A DNA stretch of 64,000 bases from Desmodus rotundus (lineage: Eukaryota; Chordata; Mammalia; Chiroptera; Phyllostomidae), in contig NC_071397.1 of NCBI RefSeq assembly GCF_022682495.2, forward strand, positions 24,381,427 through 24,445,426, in the 5' to 3' direction. The notes beneath the pieces are model-generated. The model had not been told where the DNA came from. It searched no databases and saw only the letters and a list, made by a program, of their open reading frames with translations. Position numbers and translations under genes: made by a program. The number at the start of each line of letters is the position of its first letter. The first letter of the stretch is position 1. This document shows positions 47,078 through 58,329 of the stretch, piece by piece.

Positions 47078-47334
47078 AAGAACATATTGATTTTAGCCCT
47101 GGCCAGGTTGCTCACTTGGTTGGTCCATTGTCTCTTACACCAAAAGTTTGTGGGTTTGACCCCCGGTCAGGGCACATACAAGGTACAAGTTCCATCCCCT
47201 GTTGGGGCACGCATGGGAAGCAACCAATTGATGTTTCTCCCTCCCATTCATGTTTCTCTCTCTCTCTTCTTGTCTCTCTAGGATCAATAAACATATCCTT
47301 GGGTGAGGATTAAAAAAAAAGAACATATTGATTT
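47078..47334 (+). mobile_element. VES-type SINE with 16-bp target-site duplication
   Basis: Element 47094-47318 is full length, with the 'ccttgggtgaggatt' tail. The exact repeat AAGAACATATTGATTT flanks it at 47078-47093 and 47319-47334. Confidence 0.96.
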
Positions 47335-48701
47335 CAAATTCCCTTATTTTCCTCTGGTATTGGGCAATCTAATCAAATTTGTACTTCATCAAAACTTATT
47401 ATTATTGTTGCTGTTTTAGTGTTTACTATGTGCATAGCACTCTCTTAGGTCATCAGGATGGGCAAAAGATGTGTAGGGCGTGAGCACCGGCCTGGCTGAG
47501 ACGGCTGTGCTGGGTACGGCACCGCTGGGAGGCACCTGCGGGGGGAGCCCGGGGAGCGGCACAGAGAAGTGCCTCGGAACCCAGAATAACTTGGCGGATG
47601 AGAACGTAATTAACATCGTGCCACGTGTTCACCCATGCACTGTTAGAGGATGGTTGTAGGAGGATTTTAAAACAAAAATTCTCATCTGTCTGGAATTTAC
47701 AGAGAGAGGCATAGGCACATCCACTAAATGGTAACAGCAAACGAAAATCTCTGAGGATATTGTCATCTCATTAAGTAGGGTGTTTATGTGGGTCAGGATG
47801 GAAGAAAATTTCTATGCTAACTGTATCTAAGCTAATAGTTGTGCAAAATAAAAGTGTGAAAAGTTGTTAAGGTTTTCCAAACGGAGAAAAACAAAATACA
47901 AAATTAACCTGCTGCAAAATTACATGACTTTGATTATTGTTTGACAATCACAAAGCACAAAATATGTAAATACCTTTTATACAAAATGGATTGTCTTAAT
48001 AGTTTCATAAAATAAAAAAACCATAGTAATTTATATTACAGAATTTTTATATAAAACTGAAATTCTAATGTGATTACTTTTTTATGATGATTGCGCCACC
48101 TAGTGGTTTGTTTTTGTCACTTGGAAAAATAGGAAGAACAAAATCTCATTGCATTATAGACAGACTTGGCAATGGTAAAATATTTATTTTTATGTTAAGT
48201 ATAGCTTAAATCACATTAAGCTTAACATCTAATGCAGATGGCATAAACTTATTTGGAAAATAGCATCTTAAATAAATCCTCATATAATTCTTAGAATTTT
48301 TAGGTTTGAAGCAACTAGGTACTCGTACAAAGATTTTAAAAATCACTTAAAATCACTTTCAAGTACCATATACCACTTCCTTACATTATATTTTAAGAGA
48401 GATTTTCGTTAGAATGATTTTTCTTTTTCTTTCCTCCCTGGCTTCTTTAGAACCCTACGAAATGTAGATAATAAAACATCTCACATAGATTGTTGTTATT
48501 TTCCACTTTGTGTAACAACATTTTTTTTAACCCTTGAAATTACTTCATTAACATTTCTTCCTTTAACCACAAAAGTACTCTCCTGCCCTAAGGAAGAGTA
48601 GGTTTTGGAGAAGCATATGTGTGAGGTGGGGTGTCCATAAAGTGGAAAAAGTAGGAAAAAAGGAAGGGTAGATGTGCATTCATTCAAAGAATGTATTTAT
48701 A
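47335..48701 (-). other. EYS intron, unassigned; GC-rich patch at 47450-47590
   Basis: No exon recognised. The GC-rich patch has several CpGs but no product I can name. Confidence 0.4.
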
Positions 48702-48831
48702 CACAGAGTGAGGTAGAAGTAGGTTTACAGTTGTGAGTACATGAAACAAAGAGTTTGTTCTTGTGTCATTATTTATAAAGTATTGTATTATTTTCCATAC
48801 AAGCAACGGTAAACCTGCTTTGCCCCCCGCG
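48702..48831. mobile_element. Palindromic MITE, family B, copy 2
   Basis: The inverted ends 'gaggtagaagtaggtttac' and (reverse) 'gggcaaagcaggtttac' flank an AT-rich centre that matches copy 1 at 27141-27264. TA dinucleotides lie at both outer ends (48700-48701 and 48832-48833), as expected for Tc1/mariner-type insertion. Confidence 0.72.
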
Positions 48832-48844
48832 TAACTTTACAGGC

Positions 48845-49170
48845 TAACTGCCTGCCACTGTACATGGCACTGGGGATGTCACAACACTAAGGCCTTATTT
48901 TTGGCCTCATGAAGTTGCTGCTTTTGGGGGATATCTGATTAGTAAGCAGACAATGTTAATACAATGTGCCAAGTGCGAACGAGTACCATGGAAGCCCATG
49001 GAAAGGGTGCCTAAGCAATTTTAGTGAGTTGGGGAAGGCTTCGGCAGTGAGACCTGCCTACATGAGTGAGTGCTTCGAGGGCGAGGAGCAGTAGAAGATG
49101 ATGCTGTAGAGGAGACCTGAGCTTCAGGGCTTTGAATAACAGGCCGAGATAGGGTGGCTTTTAAGTGACA
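48845..49170 (-). repeat. L2 fragment (minus strand)
   Basis: 'gcctcatgaagttgctgctt', 'ggaaggcttcggcagtgaga' and 'gaggagacctgagcttcagg' fit the reverse strand of L2. Diverged. Confidence 0.5.
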
Positions 49171-49308
49171 GACGTACGGGGAATGATGTGAAGGATGAGG
49201 CGTATATTAAGAATATTAATTCTGTATGTATGGGATGACTCCATGATATAACAATAAACTCTCTAGTGATGTAAATCTAATTTTGGTGGGGTCTTACTAT
49301 ATCTTTAC

Positions 49309-49526
49309 CACTAGAACAGGGGTCGGCAAACTTTGGCAGTTTCAAGTTTGCTTTATGGGCCACAAACACTCTTTTCAATAACTCCACTCTGCCGCTACTG
49401 AAAGCAGCCAAAGACAATCCCCAAATGAATGGGTGTGGCTGTAGCCCCACAGAGCTGTGCACACAGCAGCAGGCGGTGGGCCAGATTTCGCCCACAGGAC
49501 ATAGTTGGCCGACCCCTGCACTGGAT
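49309..49526. mobile_element. hAT-Charlie-type non-autonomous element with 8-bp duplication
   Basis: Element 49317-49518 starts 'caggggtcggcaaactttgg' and ends 'agttggccgacccctg', giving a terminal inverted repeat of about 16 bp. The 8-bp flanks CACTAGAA and CACTGGAT match at 6 of 8 positions, as expected of an old hAT duplication. Confidence 0.85.
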
Positions 49527-49544
49527 CATTAATTCCACGGGACT

Positions 49545-49680
49545 AATTAATTAATTCATTCCACGGTAGCAGAGATGAGGTCTGTTTTACTCTCTGCTGT
49601 AGTCCCAGGCCTAAAACATTTCCTGGAGTATTGTACTTTCTCACTGAATATCTGGGGAATAAATAAGTAAGTAAATGAAT
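49545..49680 (+). repeat. Possible L2 3' end
   Basis: 'gatgaggtctgttttactct', 'gctgtagtcccaggcct' and 'ggaataaataagtaagtaaa' fit an L2 3' end. Confidence 0.4.
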
Positions 49681-49814
49681 GGGTCATAACTAGGACAAGG
49701 AAGTGGATGAACACAAAGAGGCCTGGACCGAGAAATGGCTTTGAGGATGGGAAGGCTGAAGTCGATGTGAGAGGCGTCTGGTGAGTGTGTCGCTGCAGGA
49801 GGTGAAAGACGGTA

Positions 49815-49985
49815 GTAACGGCGAGCGTTTACTCAGGCTTAACGTGTGCCAGGCACTCTTCTAAGCACTTCAAATGTATTTACTCATGGAATCCTCCTTA
49901 TGACTCTACGAGGAGGGTGCGATTAGAAGCTCATTTTGCAGAGGGGGAGCGTGAGCAACAGAGAAGTTAAGCAAATTACATGGCC
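49815..49985 (-). repeat. MIR fragment
   Basis: 'gtgccaggcactcttctaag', 'actcatggaatcctccttat', 'cattttgcagagggggagc' and 'gaagttaagcaaattacatg' are a minus-strand MIR in order. Confidence 0.8.
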
Positions 49986-50503
49986 AGTAGTAGGGGAGGG
50001 AGTGCTCATATTAACTGCCGTTCTGTGTTTCTTAACCTCATGGCAGTCTTTGGGGCTTTCAGGATTAATTGGCTGAAAGAATATGGTGCCGTTGGTGAGA
50101 AAGGGGTATTCAGAGAGGAGCCCTGAGTCAGAGGTGAGAGCAAGTGCGTAAAGGGCCTTTTCTGGGCGGACAAAGGAGCATAGCAGGCAAGTGGCTGAAG
50201 CATTTCCTCTACAATAGCTAAGAGTATTCAAAAGATACTGAGCGAGGAATCATTGGCAGTACTCATAGAACTGTTTTCTCAGCTCATGTCCATTAAAAAA
50301 TGTCAGCCATCCTAAGTTGGGAATAAATAAAGAATAGTTTATGTGTTCTTCTGCCTCTAAACATAGAGCGATAGCACAGAAGAAAATGTGAGACATTTTG
50401 AGTAACACCTGGTTGTAAGGGCAATTGAGAGTTGAGTGTTGGAGTGTGTTTTTACTAATATACTTCATTATTTTACATCTGTGCACTTAGAACGAAATGG
50501 ATT
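49986..50503 (-). other. EYS intron, unassigned
   Basis: No feature recognised. Confidence 0.4.
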
Positions 50504-50657
50504 TACTGTATTTTGCCATGAATAATGTGCACTTTTTTGCCAAAATTTTTGAAGGAAAAATAAAGACGTGCATTATACATGGGTATAATGATTACGTGAT
50601 CCCAGGTATAATACTCACAAAAATGTGGGTGTGCATTATATCTGGCAAAATACAGTA
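50504..50657. mobile_element. Palindromic MITE, family A, complete copy
   Basis: The left end 'tactgtattttgccatgaat' and the reverse complement of the right end, 'tactgtattttgccagatat', match through TAATG and CAC, so the terminal inverted repeats are about 28 bp. The outermost TA on both sides is consistent with a TA target duplication of the Tc1/mariner type. 154 bp, non-coding. Confidence 0.78.
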
Positions 50658-53600
50658 AATTCCTAAATGCAAATAAATTCTTTGCTTTTTATTGTCAATT
50701 TTATAGCTCAGAAATATCTATGGATTAATTTTTCTCATTACAGCAGATATTCAACATGAAGAATTTAATTTTCTTTTAATTCACCAATTTGAAGACTTGT
50801 AGAGATTAGGATAAACGTGGATATATAAAAATTAACTGAAAATGAGATGGTCGAAAATTTAATATTCTTTGCTGGAAGATCACTTGAATATCATTCTTTT
50901 GCTTACTTAATATTTACCAAAAAAGGAGCAATGGTGAGCCACTCCCCTTTGTTACCAGGGTGAATACAAAACAGAAAACAGTTCTGTCCCCAAGGACTTG
51001 GAGGTAATTTTTTGGTAACAATGTATTTGTATGATATTCAGCATTTATCAAGACTTCACCTTAGTGTCAGGCTTTAAGTACTTTGTATGTAGTAACTTAT
51101 TTAATGCCCTCAATAACTACAATTATTAGTCTTGAGTGTGCAAGTGAAAAAACTGTGACTCAGAAGAGATAATCTCTGCTTAATCTGCTTGTTCAGTTTA
51201 GCTGTCAAATATTCTCATTGTCTTAAATCAGAGGGAATCTTGTCTATGTCTGAGGCTAATGAGGGTGAAGCACTGAAACCCTCAGTGTGAGATAAGAGCA
51301 GGAAGGGAAAGTTCTTGCAGAGGATTTATTGAGCTGGATCTGTAAGAAAGTTTTGGTAACAGATTCGTGGGTTTTCTGTGCATAAGCAAAAGCACAGATA
51401 CAGTACTTAAAATGAAATCTACGTGCTTTGATAAAAAAGTCATGAATAATGGAGTAGCTATGTGTTACTTAATAAGAGATGATCACATTGCCTAAAGGAC
51501 TCCGCTTCTGCATGCATAATAACTCACTTCTCTGCTCTTTGTAGGAAAAGGGAATTACTGCTGAATCTCCTAAAACCTCTGTTGTGTTGGATGGCCGCAT
51601 GCATGTCAAATCGCTTTTCTTTATGATTTATTTCTGTTTGAGTAACAAGTTAGGAGAAGGAGGTAAGTGCGATAGGTTGCATATCATTTTACCTGCCAAA
51701 ATTTACTGGATGTCAAATGACACACGCAAAAATCGAGCCTTTGAAAAATACACAGACAAGCACCGGAACGGGGGAACCTCGCGGTAGCGGAATGTGATGG
51801 CACGTCAAGGCTCGACACGCTTGCACACGTTTCCCCGTGGCCTTCCTATCTCTGATGATATCTCGGAGGGTATAGGAAGCGTGAGACGAAACTCCTCCTG
51901 ATAAAAAAGTGCCGGCACTCCTGTGCGGGCCTCCGTCCGGACGGTTCTGCTCTCCAGGTGAGGGGCAAACGCTGGATTAAGCTAACAGTGGCACTCAGTG
52001 CCTCGCAGAGAGGGAGACGTTGGGGGGGCAATTATTTAGCTGAGTTGCTGTAGGAGATGGTGAGCATGAACCTGGACTACGGATAGAGGATACAGTAAGC
52101 GAATTGCTTTTGCCTGAGCACAGGAGAGAAATTAGGTTTGTTCTAAGCGAGAGGGTCGGTTGGAGCACAAAGAAGCCAGGAGAAGAATATAGAGATGGGC
52201 CGTGGCGTTGGGACGGCCGCCCCACGGTAACCTTTCCACCGGGGAAAGCCCAAGAGCAACGAACCTTTCTGTTGCACAGCATCGGTGCGTACTTCTCCTC
52301 CCTTGCACCAGTGTGAACAGTCTGACGTGTCTTAAAGTGTGAGTGACTTTGCTCATGTAGCAAAAGTCAGAGAAACTGCTTGTCGCTTTTAGGCATACGT
52401 GGTAGAGAGAAGGCCTTGGGAACACACACTTTTCTTCTGGCATCTGCATTAATCTTGGAAAGGTCTTTGACCTTTCACCGGATCCTTGAAGGTATCTGTG
52501 AGCCACCGAATATTTGGGAAACTGTGGATCAGGGAGATTTTGTGCTCACTGATAGATTTATGTTGTAAATAAGCCTCATTTTTGAACTTAGTATAATTCT
52601 CTGATGCATTTCCTATTTGACAGCCCCATTCTCTGAGCTCCTACTGGACTTCCTGTCTGTGCTGCTCATTTCTACATCTGGTTTTGTAACTTGGTTTTCC
52701 TACACTGTGCGTTTTTAAAAGAACATGTTGCCCATCACCCTCAGTCACAGTCAGGACATCACTGTAAGGTCAAACAAAGAACAACTTAAATGAAGTCAAA
52801 TTTGCTTAAAAACACTTTGTACCACACAAAGGTACGTACGGACGTAAGTTAGAACTAAACAAACCTTTCTTTTCTTTTTTTTTTTAACCTAGGCTACTAG
52901 CAACAGAAATAGTTTACTGTTTCTCTGTTGCATCAGAGCTCATCCCAGGAGCATCAAGGCCTGACTTGAACTCTGCCTTATTACAGCCCCATTTGAGAAA
53001 TTGGATTAGAGTGCAGCTGCATCTGTGTTTGCTCACTGACGTCCCTGGAGCAGGCAGGCAGGGCTTTTAGCAGTTTCCGGAAGCCCAGCACTGGGTCCAA
53101 GCCTTATCAAGCCCCACTTCCCTCCTTACTTGGCACAAGACATCTTGTGTACCCAGACGATGCCTTCCACCTCCAGCTGCGAGGAGTGGAAGTAAAGTCA
53201 GCATTTACAGTTTATAATTTTTTAAAATAGCATTAAGCTGTTAAGACACTTGGAGTGGCTTTGAGATTTTGTTTTTAGAATTGATTCCGAACACCATGAC
53301 ATTTATAATTCTGGGTTGGGACTTGCTTCTTGAACATTTAAACATTTTTATTATATGCTATTTTTCAAGGAAAGATTGAACTTCAGCTTTGAGCTGTCAA
53401 TGACGTTACCCGGAAATTCAGTTTAATATTACCCTCTGACTCAGGTGCAAAATGAAAGTGTGAAACTGTATCGAGAGCCTGGGACAAGGGCAGAAGAAAA
53501 CTTCTTAAACACTGTAGGAAAGTGTAATTCTCCTTAAACTTGTGCTGCTGCTGAAGTTGGACGGCCAGGAGTGGGAACCTGAATGTTTCGAAACAACATC

Positions 53601-54001
53601 ATTGAGGTATAATTTACATACCATAAGATCCACCTCTTAAGTTTAGGGAGCCATTAAGTTTAATGCCATGTCAGTTATAAGAGCTACCTCTCATTCTGCT
53701 GTAATGTTTCACATGCCATTGATACAGTAAATATTTTGTTGTTGTGTCAATAAGAGAATTTCCAACACTGGTCACCATTTGATAAGAAAGGTTTTAGAAT
53801 CCTGTAAAAAAAACTTGTCAGAGGTATCTGTCTTTACTCAGGCTTATTTGTTATTCAAATCAAGGTTCTCGTGCTAGTCTATGAGATACAGCTTTCCACC
53901 CACACAAGATTTTATGAAATCCCAGGGCATGTCTTATGAGGCAATGTACTTCCCATTTGGAGAAAATATGAAATGCCAATTGAAGATAACATCAAGTTTT
54001 T
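50658..54001 (-). other. EYS intron with small fossils and a CpG-richer block
   Basis: 51040-51180 is a decayed minus-strand MIR ('gtgtcaggctttaagtactt', 'aaaaaactgtgactcagaag'). 53590-53700 ('gaggtataatttacatacca') is an old L1 scrap. 51760-52280 is richer in CpG than its surroundings. No EYS exon was recognised. Confidence 0.45.
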
Positions 54002-54134
54002 TTTTTTTTAAGATTATTTATTTGCATGCCCCAACCGGCTCACAACCCAGGCAGGTGCCCTGAGGGGGAATCGAACTGGCAACCTTTCTGTTGGCAGGCC
54101 AGCACTCAACCCATTGAGCCACACCATCCAGGGC
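54002..54134 (-). mobile_element. VES-type SINE with internal deletion
   Basis: The tail ('taagattatttatttgcatg') joins straight to the tRNA-related part ('ccaaccggctcacaacccag' on to 'gagccacaccatccagggc'). The whole GA-rich middle is missing, leaving about 130 bp. Confidence 0.85.
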
Positions 54135-54904
54135 ATGTCGACATTTAAAAAAAGACTGAGAATAAATGAATAGATTACATCCAGAAGATAAAGAGTACTT
54201 AACACCAGTCATCTAAATTGCTAAGTGCTTTCAAATTCATCTCTTAATATTTAGGTCCTGAGAGAATCTTGATCCAGGAACTGGGAGATTCGGTTTTGGG
54301 TCCTGTGGTACCACTCACAAAATGCTGGTACATCCTCTTGTTTAATCATAATCTCCTGGGCTTAGTTTCCCATGCATTAAATTGGGGCTAGGATAGTTCC
54401 TAATTCAGAAAGTTTTAAACAAGGGCAATGAAAATAATGTATATAAAAATGCTTTTTTGGTCACAAAATGCTGTAAGATATTACTTTTATTATCACAAGT
54501 CAAGAAAATTTTCTATGGTGATCAAAACAATCTTCAAATAGTTGTGTCCATCTATACATGGCACCACGTATTCCAAGATTAACACATGTGGCTCTTATGC
54601 TGGAACAGGCCCCTTGTTCCAAATGGGGTAATAAGGAGTTAGGATGAATTTCCTTCCTGCATCTTCCCTTAACTTTTCTACTGGCACTTCCCATTTTTTA
54701 TGATCACATTCTTTATTATCATAAGTTTATTTATTATCTCAGTTAAAACAAAACAAAAACACCTAATAAGTCACCTGAAGAATGGCCACATTTTTTTAGA
54801 TAAGGTGAGGTAAATTTGTACCTCCAAATAAAGCTTAGTTGGAGAGCAAATGACAATGCATAATTTATAAAGCAAATAAAAGGTTTCATTAAAAATTTTA
54901 GCGT
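54135..54904 (-). other. EYS intron with probable MIR
   Basis: 54265-54470 ('cttgtttaatcataatctcc', 'gggcttagtttcccatgc', 'aaattggggctaggatag') fits a decayed plus-strand MIR. Otherwise nothing was recognised. Confidence 0.45.
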
Positions 54905-55104
54905 GGCCCTGGTGGTGTGGCTCAGTTGGTTGGAGCCTCCTCCCCTGGACTAAAAGGTTGAGGGTTCGATCTCCAGTCAGAGAGGTAAGAGAAGGCAGCT
55001 AATCCGTGTTTCTCTCTCACATTGGTGTTCTTTTTTTTTTTCCTCTCTCTCCCTTTCTCTTTAAAAGCAATGAAAAAAATGTCCTCGGGTGAGGATGAAA
55101 AGAA
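54905..55104 (+). mobile_element. VES-type SINE (plus strand)
   Basis: 'ggccctggtggtgtggctca', 'gggttcgatctccagtcaga', CT tract and tail 'cctcgggtgaggatgaaaa'. The second domain is shortened. It abuts the H3-3A pseudogene. Confidence 0.92.
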
Positions 55105-55108
55105 TTGT

Positions 55109-56112
55109 AAGGTGTTTGCAGCTGCCGCCAAGCCGCCGTTGCTCTCTAATGCCAGCGCCATCTCTAGCTGGGGAGTTGCAAGCAGAAAAGGGAGTAACTC
55201 CACACTATTGCAGGTACAAAGCATGCTCTCTACAAACCGACCGGTGGTAAAGCGCAGAGGAAGCAACTGGCTACAAAAGCCGCCAGCGTGAGTGTGCCCT
55301 CTACTGGACAAGTGAAGAAACCTCATCGTTACAGCCCTGGTACTTCTGCTCTCTGAGAAATTAGACGTTATCAGAAGTCCCCTGAACTTCTGTTCTGATC
55401 CTCAAACTTCCCTTCCAGAATCTGGTGTGATTTATTGCTCAGCGCTTCAAAACAGATCTGCGCTTCCAGGGCACAGCTATTGGTGCTTTGCAGCAGGCAA
55501 GTGAGGTCTGTCTGGTTGGCTTTTTTGAAGACACCATCCAGTGTGCTCTCCATGCCAAATGTGTGACAATTATCCCAAAGACATTCAGCTAGCATCCTGC
55601 AAATGTGGATAACGTGCTTAAGAATCCACTATGATGGTGACCATTTCATTCTTTAAAAAAAAGCCTTTTTTTCTCTTCATCTTATTATTGGTAGTTCTGA
55701 ACATCATATATGTGTGTGTGTATATATTCCCCCCGCTCCATAGGGTCAAAAGGTACCTAAGTATTTGATTGGAATTGGAAAGTAGGGGACAGAAATCAGG
55801 GGTTGGCAGTTTTTTTTCATGTTCATTTGTGTGTGATTCTTTGAAAAATATATGAATACAGGGACATAAATATTAATGCACATCAAATGTTTCAGTGAAC
55901 AAATTCCAGCAGTTCTATTTCACAACAACTATAAATAAACCTGTTAAATTTTTCTGGACAATGCCAGAATTTGGATTTTTAAAAAAACAAGTAAATTCCT
56001 TATTTATGGCAACTACATGGTGTTTGTAGAACTTGTATTCTACAGTAGATTCCATCCATCCATTCACTCTGCTTTTATAACTGGGTTGGTCTACATGTAA
56101 GTACGTGTCTTC
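55109..56112 (+). pseudogene. H3-3A: Processed pseudogene of histone H3.3 (H3-3A)
   Basis: The coding relic runs 55207-55621. After a decayed start (ATT for ATG), 'accggtggtaaagcgc', 'aggaagcaactggctacaaa', 'gaaacctcatcgttacag', 'gaaattagacgttatcagaa', 'aaacagatctgcgcttccag' and 'gctttgcag' follow H3.3 codon order with no introns, ending at TAA 55619-55621. An in-frame TGA at 55428-55430 stands where H3.3 has an Arg CGA codon, and small indels shift the frame later, so it is dead. Downstream, 'gaatccactatgatgg', 'ggtcaaaaggtacctaagta', 'aataaacctgttaaattttt' and 'ctggacaatgccagaatttg' match the H3-3A 3'UTR as I remember it, which tells it from H3-3B. A CpG-bearing stretch at 55109-55206 may be 5'UTR. 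A SINE cuts off the 3' end. Confidence 0.85.
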
Positions 56113-56316
56113 TTAAGATTTTATTTATTTGTTTTTAGAGAGAGGGGAGGGGAAAGAGAGGAGGGAAGCATCAACAAGCACTGATCAGGTGCCTCTCTTA
56201 TGCACCCTGGCAGGGACTGACCCCACAACCCAGGCATGTGTCCTCACTGGGAGTTGAACCCATGCCCTTCTGCTCTGCAGGGCAATCAGTGCCCGACCAA
56301 CTGCACACTGGTCATT
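56113..56316 (-). mobile_element. VES-type SINE (minus strand), diverged
   Basis: 'aagattttatttatttgttt' tail, GA tract, 'gcaacc'-type block and 'cactgggagttgaacccatg'. The head near 56316 is decayed. It lies between the H3-3A pseudogene and the HAL1 copy. Confidence 0.85.
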
Positions 56317-56319
56317 GAC

Positions 56320-57640
56320 CTGCTGTGAATACCTGTGCATACCTAAGCCTCTGCCCCTTACAACATAACAGGTGCGCTGAGTCAAAGAAATGCAGGCCAA
56401 ATGAAAGAACAGATCAAAACTCCAAAAACAGAACCAAGTGAGAAGGAGATAGCCAACCTATCAGATGCAGAGGTTCAAAACACTGGTAATCAGGATGCTC
56501 GCAGAATTGATTGAGCTTGGTTGAAAAATAGAGGAAGAAGTGAAGGCTATATAAAGTGAGATAAAGAAAAACATACAGGGAACCAACAATGAAGGGAAGG
56601 AAACTGGGGTTCAAATTAATGACTTAGAACAGAAGGAAGAAATAAACATTCAACCAGAACAGAATTGAAGAAACAAGAATCCAAAAAAATGAGGAGAGGC
56701 TTAGCAATCTCTGGGACAACTTTAAACATTCCAACATTTGAATCATAGGGGTGTGAGAAGGAGAAGAGGAGGAGCAAGAAATTGAAAACTTATTTGAAAA
56801 AATAATGAAAGAAAATTTCCCCAATCAGGCAAAGGAAATATACATACAAGTCTAGGAAGCTCAGAGAATCCCAAAGAAATTGGACCCAAGGAGGAACACA
56901 CCAAGATACATCATAATTAAGTTACCCAAGATTAAAGACAAAGAGAAAATCCTAAAAGCAGCAAGAGAAAAGAAGACAGTTACCTACGAAGGAGTTCCCA
57001 TAATGCTATTAGCTGATTTTTCAAAAGAAACCTTACAGGCAAGAAGGGGCTGGAAAGAAGTATTCCAAGTCATGAAAGGCAAGGACCTATATCCAAGATT
57101 ACTCTGTCCTGCAAAGCTATCGTTTAGAATGGAAGGGCAGATAAAGTGCTTCCCAGATAAGGTCAAGTTAAAGGAGTTCATCATCACCAAGCCCTTATTA
57201 GATGAGATGTTAAAGGGACTTATCTAAGAAAAAGAAGATCAAAACTATGAACAGAAAAATGACAGCAAACTCACAACTATCAACAACTGAAAAACAAAAA
57301 CAAAAACAAACTAAGTAAACAACTAAGCAAAGAACAGGAACAGAATCACAGAAATGGAGATCCTATGGAGAGTTATCAGTGGTGAGGGGGAGTGGGGAGA
57401 ATGGGGAAATGGACCAGGAAATAAGAAGCATAAATGGTAGGTACAAAATAGACAGGGGGAAGTTAAGAATAGTATAGAAAATGGAGAAGCCAAAGAACTT
57501 ATATGTATGACCCACGGACATGAACTAAGGGGGATGGAGATGCTGGTGGGAGGGGGAGTGCAGGGTGGAGGGGGATAAAGGGGAGAAAGAAATGGGAAAA
57601 TTGTAATAGCATAATCAATAAAATATAATTAAAAACCAAA
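56320..57640 (+). mobile_element. HAL1 (ORF1-only LINE-1 relative), 5'-truncated
   Basis: Collinear with the reverse strand of the 4014-5941 copy, from 'acctaagcctctgcccctta' (56344) to 'gcataatcaataaaatataa' (57611). An open frame of 115 codons (56880-57227) keeps the L1 ORF1p C-terminal part: N-T-P-R-Y-I-I-I-K, then A-A-R-E-K, E-T-L-Q-A-R-R-G-W and P-A-K-L-S-F, the RNA-binding and C-terminal domains of ORF1p. The N-terminal half is frameshifted. After the ORF1 stop comes a 3'UTR of about 400 bp with no ORF2. This absence, shared with the other copy, identifies HAL1 rather than a truncated L1. Confidence 0.82.
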
Positions 57641-57659
57641 AATAACTAATAAAATCAAA

Positions 57660-57740
57660 TCTGATGAAGTCACCCTCCAGCCTAAAGTCTTTTAGTGGCT
57701 TTCCATTGCTTAGAATAAAATCACCAGTGAGAAAAGGCAG
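57660..57740 (+). repeat. L2 fragment
   Basis: 'gtcttttagtggctttccat' and 'tgcttagaataaaatcacc' match an L2 phrase. Short. Confidence 0.5.
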
Positions 57741-57799
57741 ACAACTGTACTTGAACAACAACAATAAAAAGAATAAAACCACCAAATATCCACATTTCA

Positions 57800-58052
57800 A
57801 AATAAAATAAAATAAAATAAAATCCTCACCCGAGGATATGTCTATTGATTTTAGAGAGAGGAAGGGGGGGAGGCAGAGACAGAGAGAGAGAAACATCTAT
57901 GTGGAAGAGGAACATCGGTCGGTTGCCTCCCATACGGGCCCCTGCTGGAGCACAGACCTGCTGCCTAGGCGTGTGCCCTGACTGGAATGGGACCTGCAGC
58001 CCGTTAGTGTACGGGGTGATGCTGCCACCAGCTGAACCACCCGGCGAGGGCT
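57800..58052 (-). mobile_element. VES-type SINE with (AAAAT)n at its tail side
   Basis: 'aatcctcacccgaggatatg', GA tract, 'gactggaatgggacctgcag' and a head ending 'cggcgagggct' at 58052. On the plus strand the tail side carries AAAAT repeated about five times (57800-57822), so in element orientation the tail is T-rich rather than A-rich. Confidence 0.9.
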
Positions 58053-58329
58053 GTCTCATCTTTAAATGAAATAAATTATAAAATTGATACTCGTTTACTA
58101 TTTTTAATTGGGGTTTAACATCTTTTAAAATTTATTAGTCATTTGTAATTTTTGATCGCTTATTATGTATTGTTTTTCTCTAGTGAGCATATTAGCTGTT
58201 TGTTGTATATTCTAACTACTTTCTCCAGTTTAATATTTGCTATTTAATTTTGTTTATGGTGAAGTTTTTATTTTTACATGGAGACGTTTATAATATGTTG
58301 CCACATTTATCTTATTTTTCCTCCACGCA

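Noticed and set aside
52132..52506. 124-codon minus-strand frame, possible EYS exon
   Set aside because: No EGF or laminin-G pattern and no plausible joined frame to the exon at 44215.
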